Both the position numbers and the translations under genes were made by a program. A DNA stretch of 64,000 bases, from NCBI GenBank assembly GCA_022393335.1, contig JAJEKB010020547.1, forward strand, positions 1 to 64,000, read 5' to 3'. Each line of letters opens with the position of its first letter. Position 1 is the first letter of the stretch. The notes under the pieces were generated by a model. That model was not told the origin of the DNA. It was given only the letters and a program-made list of their open reading frames with translations, and ran no database searches. This document shows positions 45,114 to 56,042 of the stretch, piece after piece. This DNA comes from Macrotrachela quadricornifera (Eukaryota; Rotifera; Eurotatoria; Philodinida; Philodinidae).

Positions 45114-48100
45114 TTACGCCCAGGAAAGACCATCTTCAAAATACTGGTAATGCCATAATCGTCCATTCACCTTCGCAAGGTATGGTTCACCCTCAGGACC
45201 GATTGGATTGTCTTTGAGGTGGACGTGTGTAAGTGTCTGTATGATATAAGACAAATGAATATATAAAAATAAAGATATTTTCCTCTTACAGGGATTTTTT
45301 CTAATGTTTCCGAAAGACTTTTAGCACCTTTATCTCCGATTTGATTTTTATCGAGACGAAGTTTCTTAAGTGTCTGTATGAAATGAAAAAGATGGATAAG
45401 ATAGAGATGAAGAAACTATTTTTTTTCTCACTCCTTTCTCTTCTATTCCTTGAACAAGATATTGCACACCTTGATCTCCGATTTGATTGTTGGAGAGAGC
45501 TAGTTCCTTGAGTGTCTGTATAATATAAGATAGATGAATATAATAGTGGTAAAGAAAACGTTTTTTTTTCTTACTGTGTTGTTTTTTAATGCTTCAGAAA
45601 GATATTGTGCACCTTTATCACTAATTTGATTTTCCTCGATGTAAAGTTCCTTCAGTGTCTGTATGAAATAAGAAAGATGAATATTATAGAAATAAAAAAG
45701 ATCATATTTCTCTCACTGTATTCTTTTTTAATGCTTCAGCAAGATATTGTACTCCTTCGTCTCCGATTTGATTTCCTTGAAGATGAAGATGTGTGAGCGT
45801 CTGTATGAAATACGAAACATGAATATGATAGAAATGAAAAGATTGTTTTTTTCTTTTACTGTGTTTTTTTCTAATGCTTCAGCAAGATATTGTACACCTT
45901 TAGCCGTGATTTGATTGTAGGCAAGGCCAAGACGTTTAAGTATCTGTACGAAATAAAATAGATAATTACGATAGAGATGAAGAGATTGGTTTTCTTTTAC
46001 TGTGTTTTTTTCTAATGCTTCAGTAAAATACTGTACACCTTTATCACCGATTTGATTCTTCTCGACGAATAATTCCGTGAGTGTCTATACGAAATAAAAA
46101 AAATGAATAGGATGAAGATGAAAAAAAGACTATTTTTCCTCTCACCTTGTTTTTTTGCAATGCTTCAACAATATATTGTGCACCTTTATCACTGATTTGA
46201 TTGAGGGTAAGGTAGAGATGTTCGACGATCTGTATGGAATAAGAAAATTGAATAAAATATAAAAGAAGAGACTACTTTTCTCTCACTGTGTATTTTTGTA
46301 TTGCTTCCATAATGCATTGTGCACCTTTATCGCCCAGTTTATTATCCTCGAGGTACAGAAATTGGAGTGCCTATATGAAATAAGCCAGATGAATATGATT
46401 GAGATGAAGAGACTGTTGTTTATACTGTGTTCTTTTATAAATTTTCATTTATATGTAATGATTCTTTTCTTTCTTGGATCTGACAAAGAAAATTGATAAC
46501 AAAGATTTTATTAATAAAATAAAGGTTTAATTAGTTTAGTTTGATCTAACGAGAAAACCTCTACGACTATGAAATTGCTTTCGAGTTAAGAGTATGTGCA
46601 TCATATAAATTCTAATAAACAATGAATGTTCTGAAAATAATTCGTACTACTAGCTTATTGCTGCTGAGATACCGTATTTTAATGATATTTTTACGCAGAA
46701 AGACGTGGTTCCTTTAGAAACACCAAGAATAATGAGTTTCAAGTTTCGACTTGAAAATGCACAAAGATACACTTTAATGGCAATAGTTTATTGTCAAATT
46801 TTCAGAGCTTTTTATTGCTCCTAGTCTAAAATAAGAACATCGAAACCTGTCAATGTTTTATTATAGCTATATCTTACAATAAGAACAATCAAAAGGTGTG
46901 AAACTTTGAAGTCGATTTTTGGAACATCATACTCTCAATATCTCTGAAAGAAATCAAGAGTTTCTGATTAAAACTATTGCAAAAATGTAGTATCTCGTCA
47001 AAAATAATTTAGCAACAGGAAATCTTACCAGTGTAATATGTTACATCTCTCTAAATACTACACAAATTTTTTTATGACAAAGTTTATGATTGAATTGTTG
47101 ATTTGAAATTAATTATTATTATAAATCTTATAGTTCAATAGAATAAAATAGTATACCATAATTTTACCGAAGAAAAAAATATGGAAAATTTCAACTAAAT
47201 CGATACTCTTTATTTTTGTCATAATAACTTAATTATAATATAATTAGATGCAAGTCTAAATTTACCACAGTCATCAATATAATATTAAATAACGATTGTT
47301 TTAATTTGTTTTCTTCTCTTATATAATCATAAAAATGATTCTATTCTCCTTCAAAAAAATTTTAAAACTGAACAAACATTTTAGATGATGAATTAAGTGT
47401 GTAAGTGTTCACTAGTAACATCGTGGCTTATCGATATTGATTCCTCTTCATGTTTTTTTTTCTTTCGGTCAAACAGAAAATGATGTAAAAAAAGCTATTT
47501 AAAGAAAGGATGAAATAGAAATTTTATTTGCATAATTTTTTATTCTTCAGTAAAACATGAACTTAATAAAACTTTTCTTTTCAAATTTAATTCGTTTATT
47601 TATGGTAATCATATATCCATAATAAATCGAATTATTTTCTCAATTTAAAAAAGAAATCGTTAAAAATTATATTATGGTTATACAGTTAAAAAACATCTAT
47701 ATGTTTATATAGCATCATATAGAAGAAAAATTTTTCAAATAAAACCAAGGTTATTCAAATCTTTAAGGAATTGCAAAAGTCACTATTTATTCTGCCACTG
47801 AAACCTCAATTGTATCTCTTCTTATCGTGATTTTGTCCCATGTGCAAAAACTGAATGAATAGTCTCACTTTCATCATTTACATTTATATAAAATCATTCG
47901 ACAATTGAAATAGAGTATATCAAAATTTCTTTTTTCTCTTTACTAATAAAAAGCAAAGAAAACGTTACTCACTGTATCATTATGTGACAGAAAATAAGCG
48001 AGTATTTCCATGTCGTCAGCAGTCAAATTTTTACCATTAAAGCACCAATGTGTGTAAGTTCTATGTTCATTGAGCTTTTCTTCAAATTCTGCATTTTTAT

Positions 48101-48224
48101 ACGTAGGTGGTGATAATAAAGTTTTTGTTTCTGATTCTAAGAAAATCGATAATAGATAAAATTCAACAATAAAAATAAACGAAAAAAAAATTGGGAATAA
48201 TTCTGATTTTGCAAAGGCATTCAT
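45114..48224 (-). CDS. Leucine-rich-repeat protein with one 28-residue repeat per 84-bp exon
   Basis: Exons in transcript order: 48224-47973 (252 nt), then eight exons of exactly 84 nt (46370-46287, 46229-46146, 46084-46001, 45943-45860, 45800-45717, 45658-45575, 45515-45432, 45373-45290), then 45236-45114 (stop). All junctions are phase 0 with GT..AG ends; total 1047 nt, 348 aa. Exon 1 encodes a hydrophobic signal-anchor-like segment (FPIFFSFIFIVEFYLLSIFL) and a first repeat. Each 84-nt exon gives one ribonuclease-inhibitor/NLR-type repeat such as LKELYIEENQISDKGAQYL. The C-cap ends GRLWHYQYFEDGLSWA. There is no NACHT or kinase domain, so this is a stand-alone LRR protein, probably for protein binding or recognition. 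The first intron (~1.6 kb) is anomalous, and the joining of exon 1 to the rest is inferred from phase and repeat register. Confidence 0.75.
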
Positions 48225-51200
48225 TTATTATATAAAACTCATTCGCCTGAATTGCTGAAATAAATGAATTTTTTCAATGAGAAAAAAAAAATGATCAAAG
48301 TTCCAGTAAAATTATTTTTTTCTATGAAGAAAATAATTCTTGTACATCTTTCATTTCAGGATTGACGATAGTTTTACCGAATATTTCATCAAATCAAAAA
48401 GAACGATGAACTTTGTCTAAAACCTTTGGTCAACAGGATTATCCTGATTATCTTAATATGTTATTTGCTAGAATTAAGAAAATAATTGACTACATTACCT
48501 TGCGCCATATAGGTGATTGTAAATATGTTTTCGAAAATAATATTTTTTGTCAATGATGATTGCAGATTGTTTTGTAATATTTGTACGTTTATGATGTTAT
48601 GTTTTTATATTGATGAGAGAGAAAAGATAACAAGGAAAAAATGCGAAATCTTTTCATTTAGGTGAGTAACGAAAAAGTCGTCAATTATACGTATGAAAGC
48701 ATCGATTTTTTCTTACCTGTGTACCTTAATAATATTTGTTTTTTGTTCGAAGTTTGATTATCAAGTGTGAAATGAATAAAAAGGTATATTCGTTCTTGCA
48801 TACTTTACTGGCTAACAACTTTTTTTTAATAATTATTCATATCACTTTTAAAAGAATGTGCTACTTAGAAACAAGTTGTAATAGTGGAGAATATTCATTG
48901 TTTACTTCTCCTGTATAAATTTTTTCTTTGTATTTTATGTACATTATAATATGTACATCTTGAAATACAAAACAGAATAGAAAAATAAATGTTTTTTTTT
49001 GTTGATTTATTATCTGTTTTTCTTCACATAAATATTCTTCTAACAATATAATGTCTGAATATCCTCTTATATCAATACCATATTGTTAATTTTTTTAAAT
49101 TTAACGATAAAAAATTCTTATCTTATACTAAAACTTTTTTTGTAAGAACTTATATTGTTATTTACCATTAGTTCTATTTATTCAAATATATATGAAACTA
49201 TTCATTTATAGAAATTATCAAAACATATCTGTACGAGGCATATTTCACTTTTTAAGAGTGACATTATGAATCAACGATAAATGATCGTTGAACATTATAT
49301 TATGCATAGTTATTAGGTATGGTTTCAAGACACCATCAATACTTATTGCTAACAATGGAGAATCTGTCTAGGATGACTATTAGAAAAGTTTTTTGGAAAA
49401 TTTTCAAAAAAGCATGTAAAATGTAAGCTGAAGAATGTAGCTTCGAATCCCAAGTGAACCTTTCCAGGTGGATGTTACCATCTAGCAATGTTGGGTGAGT
49501 ACTCTGTGAATATTTCACCTTGATGGTAATTTGTAATTTCTTTCATAATGTGATAATTATATTGACACATTCTATCACATACTCTTGAATGTACAGGTGC
49601 GAATGTGTCAGTGTTTCATCTATCCGCTTTTACTCATTTTTACTTATCATCAAGTAGAATTAAAGGAATATATCAAAAGAATTTTCATTGTTCTAATCTA
49701 TCTTTTGAACAAATCTTGTTTTCATTTAATTCAGTTTATTTATTTGTAATTGAATTTATTAACATGTCAAATATATTCGTCAAAACAATAGAAACTATTC
49801 TCTTTGCTTTCGTATTAATTTTGAAGATTAAATGAAACGTATTGTTACAATATTCATATATTGATTGTTATTCTTAACAACATTCCTCTTTAAAATATCG
49901 AAAGCGGAAAGATCTTTTAGATATAGATTATCAAAGATCAGAAATTAATTTCCACTGAAAAAATTCTTCTTATATTGATCAATATTTTAATAACCTATTT
50001 GTTTAGAATTAATAATGGATCAATTTTTGAATAAAAACAAGAAAATCTTTGACATATCGTTTTGTAGAAAGTTGATCGAATGAAATAATTTTAAAAAGAA
50101 ACTTGTGTTAAAGAAATCCACGACTAAAAGTTAACGAAACCTATTGATTTCAATACATCTAATGATGAATGATAAAGTGGAGATGCAGATGTTTTTTTAT
50201 GATAAGTTAGTTAGATTTTTAAAAAAATTATTTTTTAACAGGCTTTTATATAAATATCATTTCACCAATTTTAACGGTGAAAATTGTGTCAAAAAACTTA
50301 ACATTTTAAAACAGTCGCCACCAAAGAAAACTGAACTATTGCCATTTGCAAAAATTCAATATATAATAAAAACTTTTTTGGGAACATACTTCACTGTTTT
50401 AGTAGTTTAGACCTTTGTTATTTAAAGGTATTCTTCTCATTTTCTTATGTATTTCGTAATATATTTAAAAATATTTTAGGTATTAAGAAATGCGTCCAAC
50501 ATTTCCTCCTGTTTACAATATACTTTGTTCTCGCCATGTTTGTTTCTCTTTTTTATTAGCCTTTCTCTCATCTTTAGAGAAACAAAAAGGAAAAGATACT
50601 GAATTATGGATGTGTTATATAGCAAAGAATGTATATTGAAAATCTTAAACAAGATATTTTATTTTTAAGCACTATGAAACTGCATTATTTAGTGAGAAAA
50701 TGATTCATGAAATACAAACATGACAAAAACGACTTAGTTCGTCTCACAGGAATATCATTACCTACCAGTATTAATCATGCTTTCGTTTTCTGACTCTCAT
50801 AACAGTAGATTAGCTCTTGAATGAATCGTATCTTCGTTGTAATCACTACAGCTATCATACAAAAGCACTGTTCCATCATTACAATGCTTTTCATTATTGC
50901 TTGCATGTTTTCCGTTTCTCCATATTTGTTGGTGGATGGAAAACCTCATTCAGTAAAACCGCTATTTGTGAACGTTTTTAAAAAGGTGGGAAAATCGATT
51001 TTATCTGAGAATGAACCTTTCTAAAGGAAATATCTAAGTATGATGAATATATTTTTACGGTTCTTATAATGTTCACAAGTAGAGATTCTACTGTAGCAAT
51101 TATTCGATTTCATATTCACATGAATTAAGTAAATATAAAGTGGGTTCTATGATAAATTTTGATTTAACAGGATAGTTTAGCTCAGAACTGTTACCAGAAT

Positions 51201-51642
51201 GGCCTTTGACATTGATAAAAATTTTCTGAATCTTGAAAAAAAAAACTAATTTTTTATCATTTTTTTCAGAGAAAATAGAGAAAAGTTTGTTTCTATCGGA
51301 TGATAAAGTAATAAAAGAACTTCAATTTAACATACAAATCGACTAAACATAAGAATTAATTAGTGGAACAATAACCAGTATGTCATCAATAGACCATTCT
51401 CTAGCTCAGATACTTTCTAGACAATATAACATAGAAAAGGAAGAGGGTAGCTAAATCAAGTTGTATATAATGTTGAATATATAAAATTATGTGATGTTCT
51501 TCGAAAAAGATTTTTGGACGCTCGAAATGATAGACATTTTTCTATTTAAACGATTTCATCTTTTAATTGTCAACATCTTTTATTTCTTTTATTGACGAGA
51601 AAATAAAAATACTATAACAAATTGAAACATTAACTTTGTTAA
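48225..51642. other. Long AT-rich intergenic stretch
   Basis: 3.4 kb with only short ORFs of low-complexity composition. The one exception worth listing is the small secreted-peptide-like ORF at 50821. Nothing else supported. Confidence 0.45.
50821..51024 (+). CDS. Candidate small secreted cationic peptide precursor
   Basis: A 67-codon ORF. After a helical hydrophobic segment (TMLFIIACMFSVSPYLLV, residues about 21-38), which could be a signal peptide with an alternative start at Met22, the remaining ~28 residues (DGKPHSVKPLFVNVFKKVGK onward) are basic and could form an amphipathic helix. This is the plan of a small secreted peptide, but it is short, isolated and without a recognised relative, so it may be chance. 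Confidence 0.25.
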   Translation: MNRIFVVITTAIIQKHCSIITMLFIIACMFSVSPYLLVDGKPHSVKPLFVNVFKKVGKSILSENEPF

Positions 51643-52671
51643 TCAGGTAATTTTCTCTAACACAATCAATTCAGATGAGGCTGAGCCTACTCGTGGCAAG
51701 TCTTGGTGAGAGTCAAGATTATCTAGTCTATACGTTTTGCTTCCCATGTTTGCATCAGTTGAATTTTTTTGATGAATATCTTCTGTTATTGATTCATTAA
51801 TTCTATTTTTATTATTATTATCATATTCTAAAATTAAATTTAATGCATGATTTTGTACTAAATCAGATTGTTCACGATGAAATTCATCAACAGAAGATAG
51901 TTCACGAGAAGTGACTGGAGATATTTCATCGGTAAATGATTTAAGTTCTAAATTTTCAGGTTCTTTTCCGAGAATTTCGTTTACTTCGAATTCTAGTTCA
52001 TGATGATATTGACTAATCAATGCTTGTGAAGTATTTTGATTAGTTAGTTTCGGGGTTGAATGTTTTAATGTCTTTGTTGATTCACTTGTTATATGTGGAA
52101 TAACTTTATATAAACTATTCGATCTATATGGCAAAATTTGATTGTCATTATTTGCTGAAAGAGGTTTTTGATGCATTGATGTTTGTTGTGCATATGCAAA
52201 AGATGAAAAACGAGGTGGAATATGACGTGACATTGAACATTTTTGTGCTAATGTAGATAGTTCTTGATCGATCTCACTGATATTTCGTTGAATATCTGTT
52301 AATAATCGCTGGCGCGTATCACTAGCTGTAGCAAGACGTGCATCATGCACTGAAGAACGTCGATTTCGACTCGGTGGTATATATATTGGTGGCAAAGTTG
52401 CAATAGTATATCGACGACGTGGAAGAAGTTTTCGATCATCAAAAATCGATACTGGCTCTCCTAAATTCGAAATCATCGTTGATAGTTCATATTGATGTGA
52501 AAAATTTGGTTCAGCAAATGTGGGAATTAATGTTGTATTTGAAGACATAGTTTGTGCAGTATGTACACGTGGTTTATAATAATGATGATCAATATCTTGT
52601 GAAGATCTTGAAAATGATGGAGGTGGATAAGAATAATTTCTATCATCGTGATTTTGCCTATTACGATACAT
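51643..52671 (-). CDS. Unrecognised 342-aa, mostly disordered Ser/Arg/Pro-rich protein
   Basis: Intact single-exon ORF. The N-terminus is Tyr/Ser/His/Pro-rich (YSYPPPSFSRSSQDIDHHYY), followed by a basic conserved-looking block, LLPRRRYTIATLPPIYIPPS (about 82-101), then RNRRSSVHDARLATASDTRQ. A predicted helix/coiled coil (LLTDIQRNISEIDQELSTLA, about 124-143) follows, and then low-complexity acidic/Ser-rich sequence to the end. No signal peptide, membrane segment or catalytic motif. It could be a cytoskeletal or scaffold adaptor; no family is recognised. The RRRYTIATLPP block looks the most likely to be conserved, since it stands out from the low-complexity remainder. Confidence 0.65.
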   Translation of the reverse strand: MYRNRQNHDDRNYSYPPPSFSRSSQDIDHHYYKPRVHTAQTMSSNTTLIPTFAEPNFSHQYELSTMISNLGEPVSIFDDRKLLPRRRYTIATLPPIYIPPSRNRRSSVHDARLATASDTRQRLLTDIQRNISEIDQELSTLAQKCSMSRHIPPRFSSFAYAQQTSMHQKPLSANNDNQILPYRSNSLYKVIPHITSESTKTLKHSTPKLTNQNTSQALISQYHHELEFEVNEILGKEPENLELKSFTDEISPVTSRELSSVDEFHREQSDLVQNHALNLILEYDNNNKNRINESITEDIHQKNSTDANMGSKTYRLDNLDSHQDLPRVGSASSELIVLEKIT

Positions 52672-53931
52672 ACGATTTATTCTATTTCAAGATAAAATAT
52701 TAAAAAAAAAAGAAAAAAAAATGTTTGGTTGTGTTTTTAACTACAATTGCACATGCATTACGTGCGTATATTTTCTCTTTTTGTCGTTCAGTGAAGCAAT
52801 CACATACTCGTAACGCTTTTACGGCACTTTTATTTCAATGGCTGTTTACTCATGCAGCAGTATGAGTAGGTGCGCATACAAAACCCTTAAAAAATACGTT
52901 GTTACATGTTTAATTGGTGTAAAAATGGAATCTAAACAGGAAAGAACAGTTTAAATCACATTTTAAACGCTGGTTCGATACATTTAAACATGTAATTTTT
53001 CAAAAAATTGGTACGTTGTTACCCGTTTTTTAAATAGATCAATATAATTTATACACGTTTGTAGTCGTAAACTCATTTTAACACCAAAAAATTAATAAAA
53101 AAAGTGTTTTGATATGTTTTCAAATAAATTCGATTAATTGTGTTGACAAAGACATTCGTTTTTACCTATTATTTTAGAGTTTTCGAGACCAAAAAAATGA
53201 GCTCTTAATTTGGAGTTAACAAATTTTTAGTTTTTAGCGAAATTTTAGCTCACAGTTTCCACATCCCTATTTCCGACTATATAAATAAAGACTCTTAACC
53301 ATGTCGAGTCGACTAATGATACTTGACAAACGTCAGTACGCAGCTAAGAGCTGAAATTTGCGGAACAAGAAATTATCAGACCTTGCTTGAGAGATTCATC
53401 AGACTGCATGTTCTTGATATAGTTATATGTTTTAACACAGTATCCTCGCATTTTATAGGAATTTATGGCAGTTTCATCGTCATTTTATGATGATGAATTT
53501 GAGTTGATATTCTCATCTCATTCACTATCATCTAAATCCACCGAATTCCAATTCTTAGCACATTTGAATAGACTAGTGAAAATTTAGCTACATTTTACTT
53601 TCTCGCACTTACCAACACTCCAGAGGCTATTTTAGAATTTTGTCAAAAATTGTTCTTATAAAGTTGAGGATTTTTTAGATATTAAAAAATTAACAGAATT
53701 TCTCGTGTGATACATTAGAAGATAGAACATCAAAAGCTGAACAAAATTATCTACTTATGGCATACCAAGAGTAGTGGCAGTGACACTTCATTACTTTGTA
53801 GTAAGCTTTAAGAAACTTTCTTTCTATATAGTCTAATAGAGAGAAGAATGCTCTATTTTTCTATACTATTTGATATTACTTTAACCAATATTATAATAAT
53901 AAATTTTCGATAAGACCTGATTTTTTAAGAA
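52672..53931. other. Intergenic, nothing identified
   Basis: Presumed upstream region of the 51643-52671 gene. A TATA-like tatataaataaagac lies near 53279-53293 on the plus strand without an ORF after it. No other features supported. Confidence 0.4.
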
Positions 53932-54465
53932 TACATGTTGATTGTAGTAGATTATATTGGATGAATGGATTAGATGAATATGCTTTAGATTTCAAGTTTG
54001 AATCGCTTAACATATTGTATTAAAAAAGTAAAATATTCTATAAGATCTAGCATTAAAATCTCTACAATTGACACAAAGTTGCTTATTTTATAGTTGTACT
54101 ATTTAGTTTGAAAATCAATAAAACTGTTATATGCACAACTTTTGACAATTTTTGGATTCATTTATTTTTCTTCATTATCAACACATAGCTGTGCTTTGTC
54201 TGACGTAGCTTGTATGTATTTTTCAAGTTATACAAGAATAAATGGAAAATATAATTCGGTTTTGTCGATTGATCTATATTCGTTCATCAATTATCGCTTT
54301 CAATATAAATCTTTAATTAAAAGGTTATGTTGTAGAGCTTTTAACGCTGAATCTTATAGGATATTTTACTTTTTTAATACAATATATTAAGTGATTAAAA
54401 CTTAAAATCTAAAGCATATTCATCTAATCTACTCATCCAATATAACCTACTACAATCAGCATGTA
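53932..54465. mobile_element. 534-bp foldback element flanked by TA
   Basis: Left arm tacatgttgattgtagtaga...gaatatgctttagatttcaag (53932-53995), inverted at 54403-54465 (ttaaaatctaaagcatattc...tacaatcagcatgta). Pairing extends inward to about 54060/54340 (cttaacatattgtattaaaaaagtaaaatat against its complement). TA at both edges would fit a Tc1/mariner-like target. The ORF at 54142-54390 inside it is not considered real. Confidence 0.75.
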
Positions 54466-55533
54466 TCTCTAAAAGAGTATGCCAAAAAGGCCATTATCAT
54501 TGGTCATAATATCAAAAAGTTATATCCAACGTGTATTCCAGACTTCATCCAATGAAAATTGTTTCGGATAGGAGAAAACAGCTAGAACTCAAATAAAGAA
54601 TTCCATGCAAAATGACACGTTCATCTCAAAGATACGAATAATAAATGAGCGTAGAGCAAAACAGATTTGTATTGCAATTGATCTGACCTTCCATCAAAAC
54701 ATTTCAAATGGTAAACGGTACTTGTTGTCTTCGAACGATCATCAATGAATGATATGTGATTATCAATTGATATTGATGTTGCATTATGTTTCTTGAGGAG
54801 ACAATTGATCGAATAGAAATAGAGTTAGAATAAGAGCATAGTTGTTAATCACTGTGTAAAAGGAAAGAATCAAAGTGAGTGTATTTGCATCTCTATCTGG
54901 ATCATATTAAAAGTGACATAAATACCGTTTGCTTCTTGCTTTTTGAATATTGATTTTTTTTCACTTGATGATAGATACAATGCTTGAAAGTGGAAAAAAT
55001 CAAACCAAGTTTTATTATCATAGATGTTTGATCCATTGTTCATGTCTTTTACTAACAAGACAAAATAACAGTAGTCTATCTTTCGAGGATATTAAACAGA
55101 TAACGATTCGAAAAGTGTGTCACATTCCTTACTATTAGAGTGTTTGTAGTGAAACATCAGACAAGTGTCTTGTATCGTATTCATTTCGCATAATTAGAAA
55201 AGAAATCCTTTTTTTTCAACTGTTATCTACTTTGATATCAATCTCCGATTATAGTATTCAAACTAGACTTTTCACGCTCCGAGATCGAACGGATGAAAAG
55301 ACTTTTATATACAGAGTCAAAGAGGAATAAAACGACTTATATCATATAGAGGAAAATGCTGAGTATTAGTCGACACTACTCTCAATGACTTATTTATAGT
55401 TTTGACTCGCGAAGACCTGCAAGATGATCTCTTAGAAAATAAAACCTAAGTAACTCGATGTTCAAATTTTCAGGATATGAAGATTTAGTCCTGTCATGTG
55501 AACATCTCTAGTCCGACCTATTCCCTTCTGTTG
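54466..55533. other. Intergenic, nothing identified
   Basis: No ORF with protein-like composition and no splice chain or clean repeat found. Confidence 0.45.
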
Positions 55534-55723
55534 TAAACCCCCCTCCACAATAAAAGACCCCGGGTCTTCTATTATGATGTCGCGAATCGCAGTTTTTTCG
55601 CGGAAAAATTGCCGTACCCCTATAGGGCGTTTTTCCAAAATTTTCGCCCCAGGGGGGTCTTCTAATATGGGGGGGTCTTCTATTATGGGGGGGGGGGGGG
55701 CTTTTATTATAGGGGGGGGTTTA
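55534..55723. mobile_element. 190-bp G/C-run MITE
   Basis: The ends taaacccccctccacaataa and, in reverse complement, taaacccccccctataataa are inverted repeats. The interior repeats 'ggggggtcttctattatg' in direct (55655-55690) and inverted (55555-55580) orientation. Long G runs (up to 14) at about 55687-55700 may be inexactly assembled. Confidence 0.7.
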
Positions 55724-56042
55724 TTTTAAAATGTAGAATAATGCGCATTATGATATAGCCGTTCGTTTATCGGCCACTTCAGTTATTTTGTAAACTATCA
55801 CATCTTTTACTTCTATTATTGTATCTTATGTTTACGCATTACTCTATAACTGACAATGTCGAGTGCAAATTCGATCAAAACTGTTTTGAAATCCATTCGA
55901 TGAATCACTTTCATTTTCGGATTTGAAAAAAAAGAAGAAAGAAAAATAATCGTTAGCAATCGAGAAGAAACGAGCAAAATAAAGAAATTGAATAATTTTT
56001 ATAAAGCAAATCATTTTTAATTTTTCCAAGAAACTACGACAG

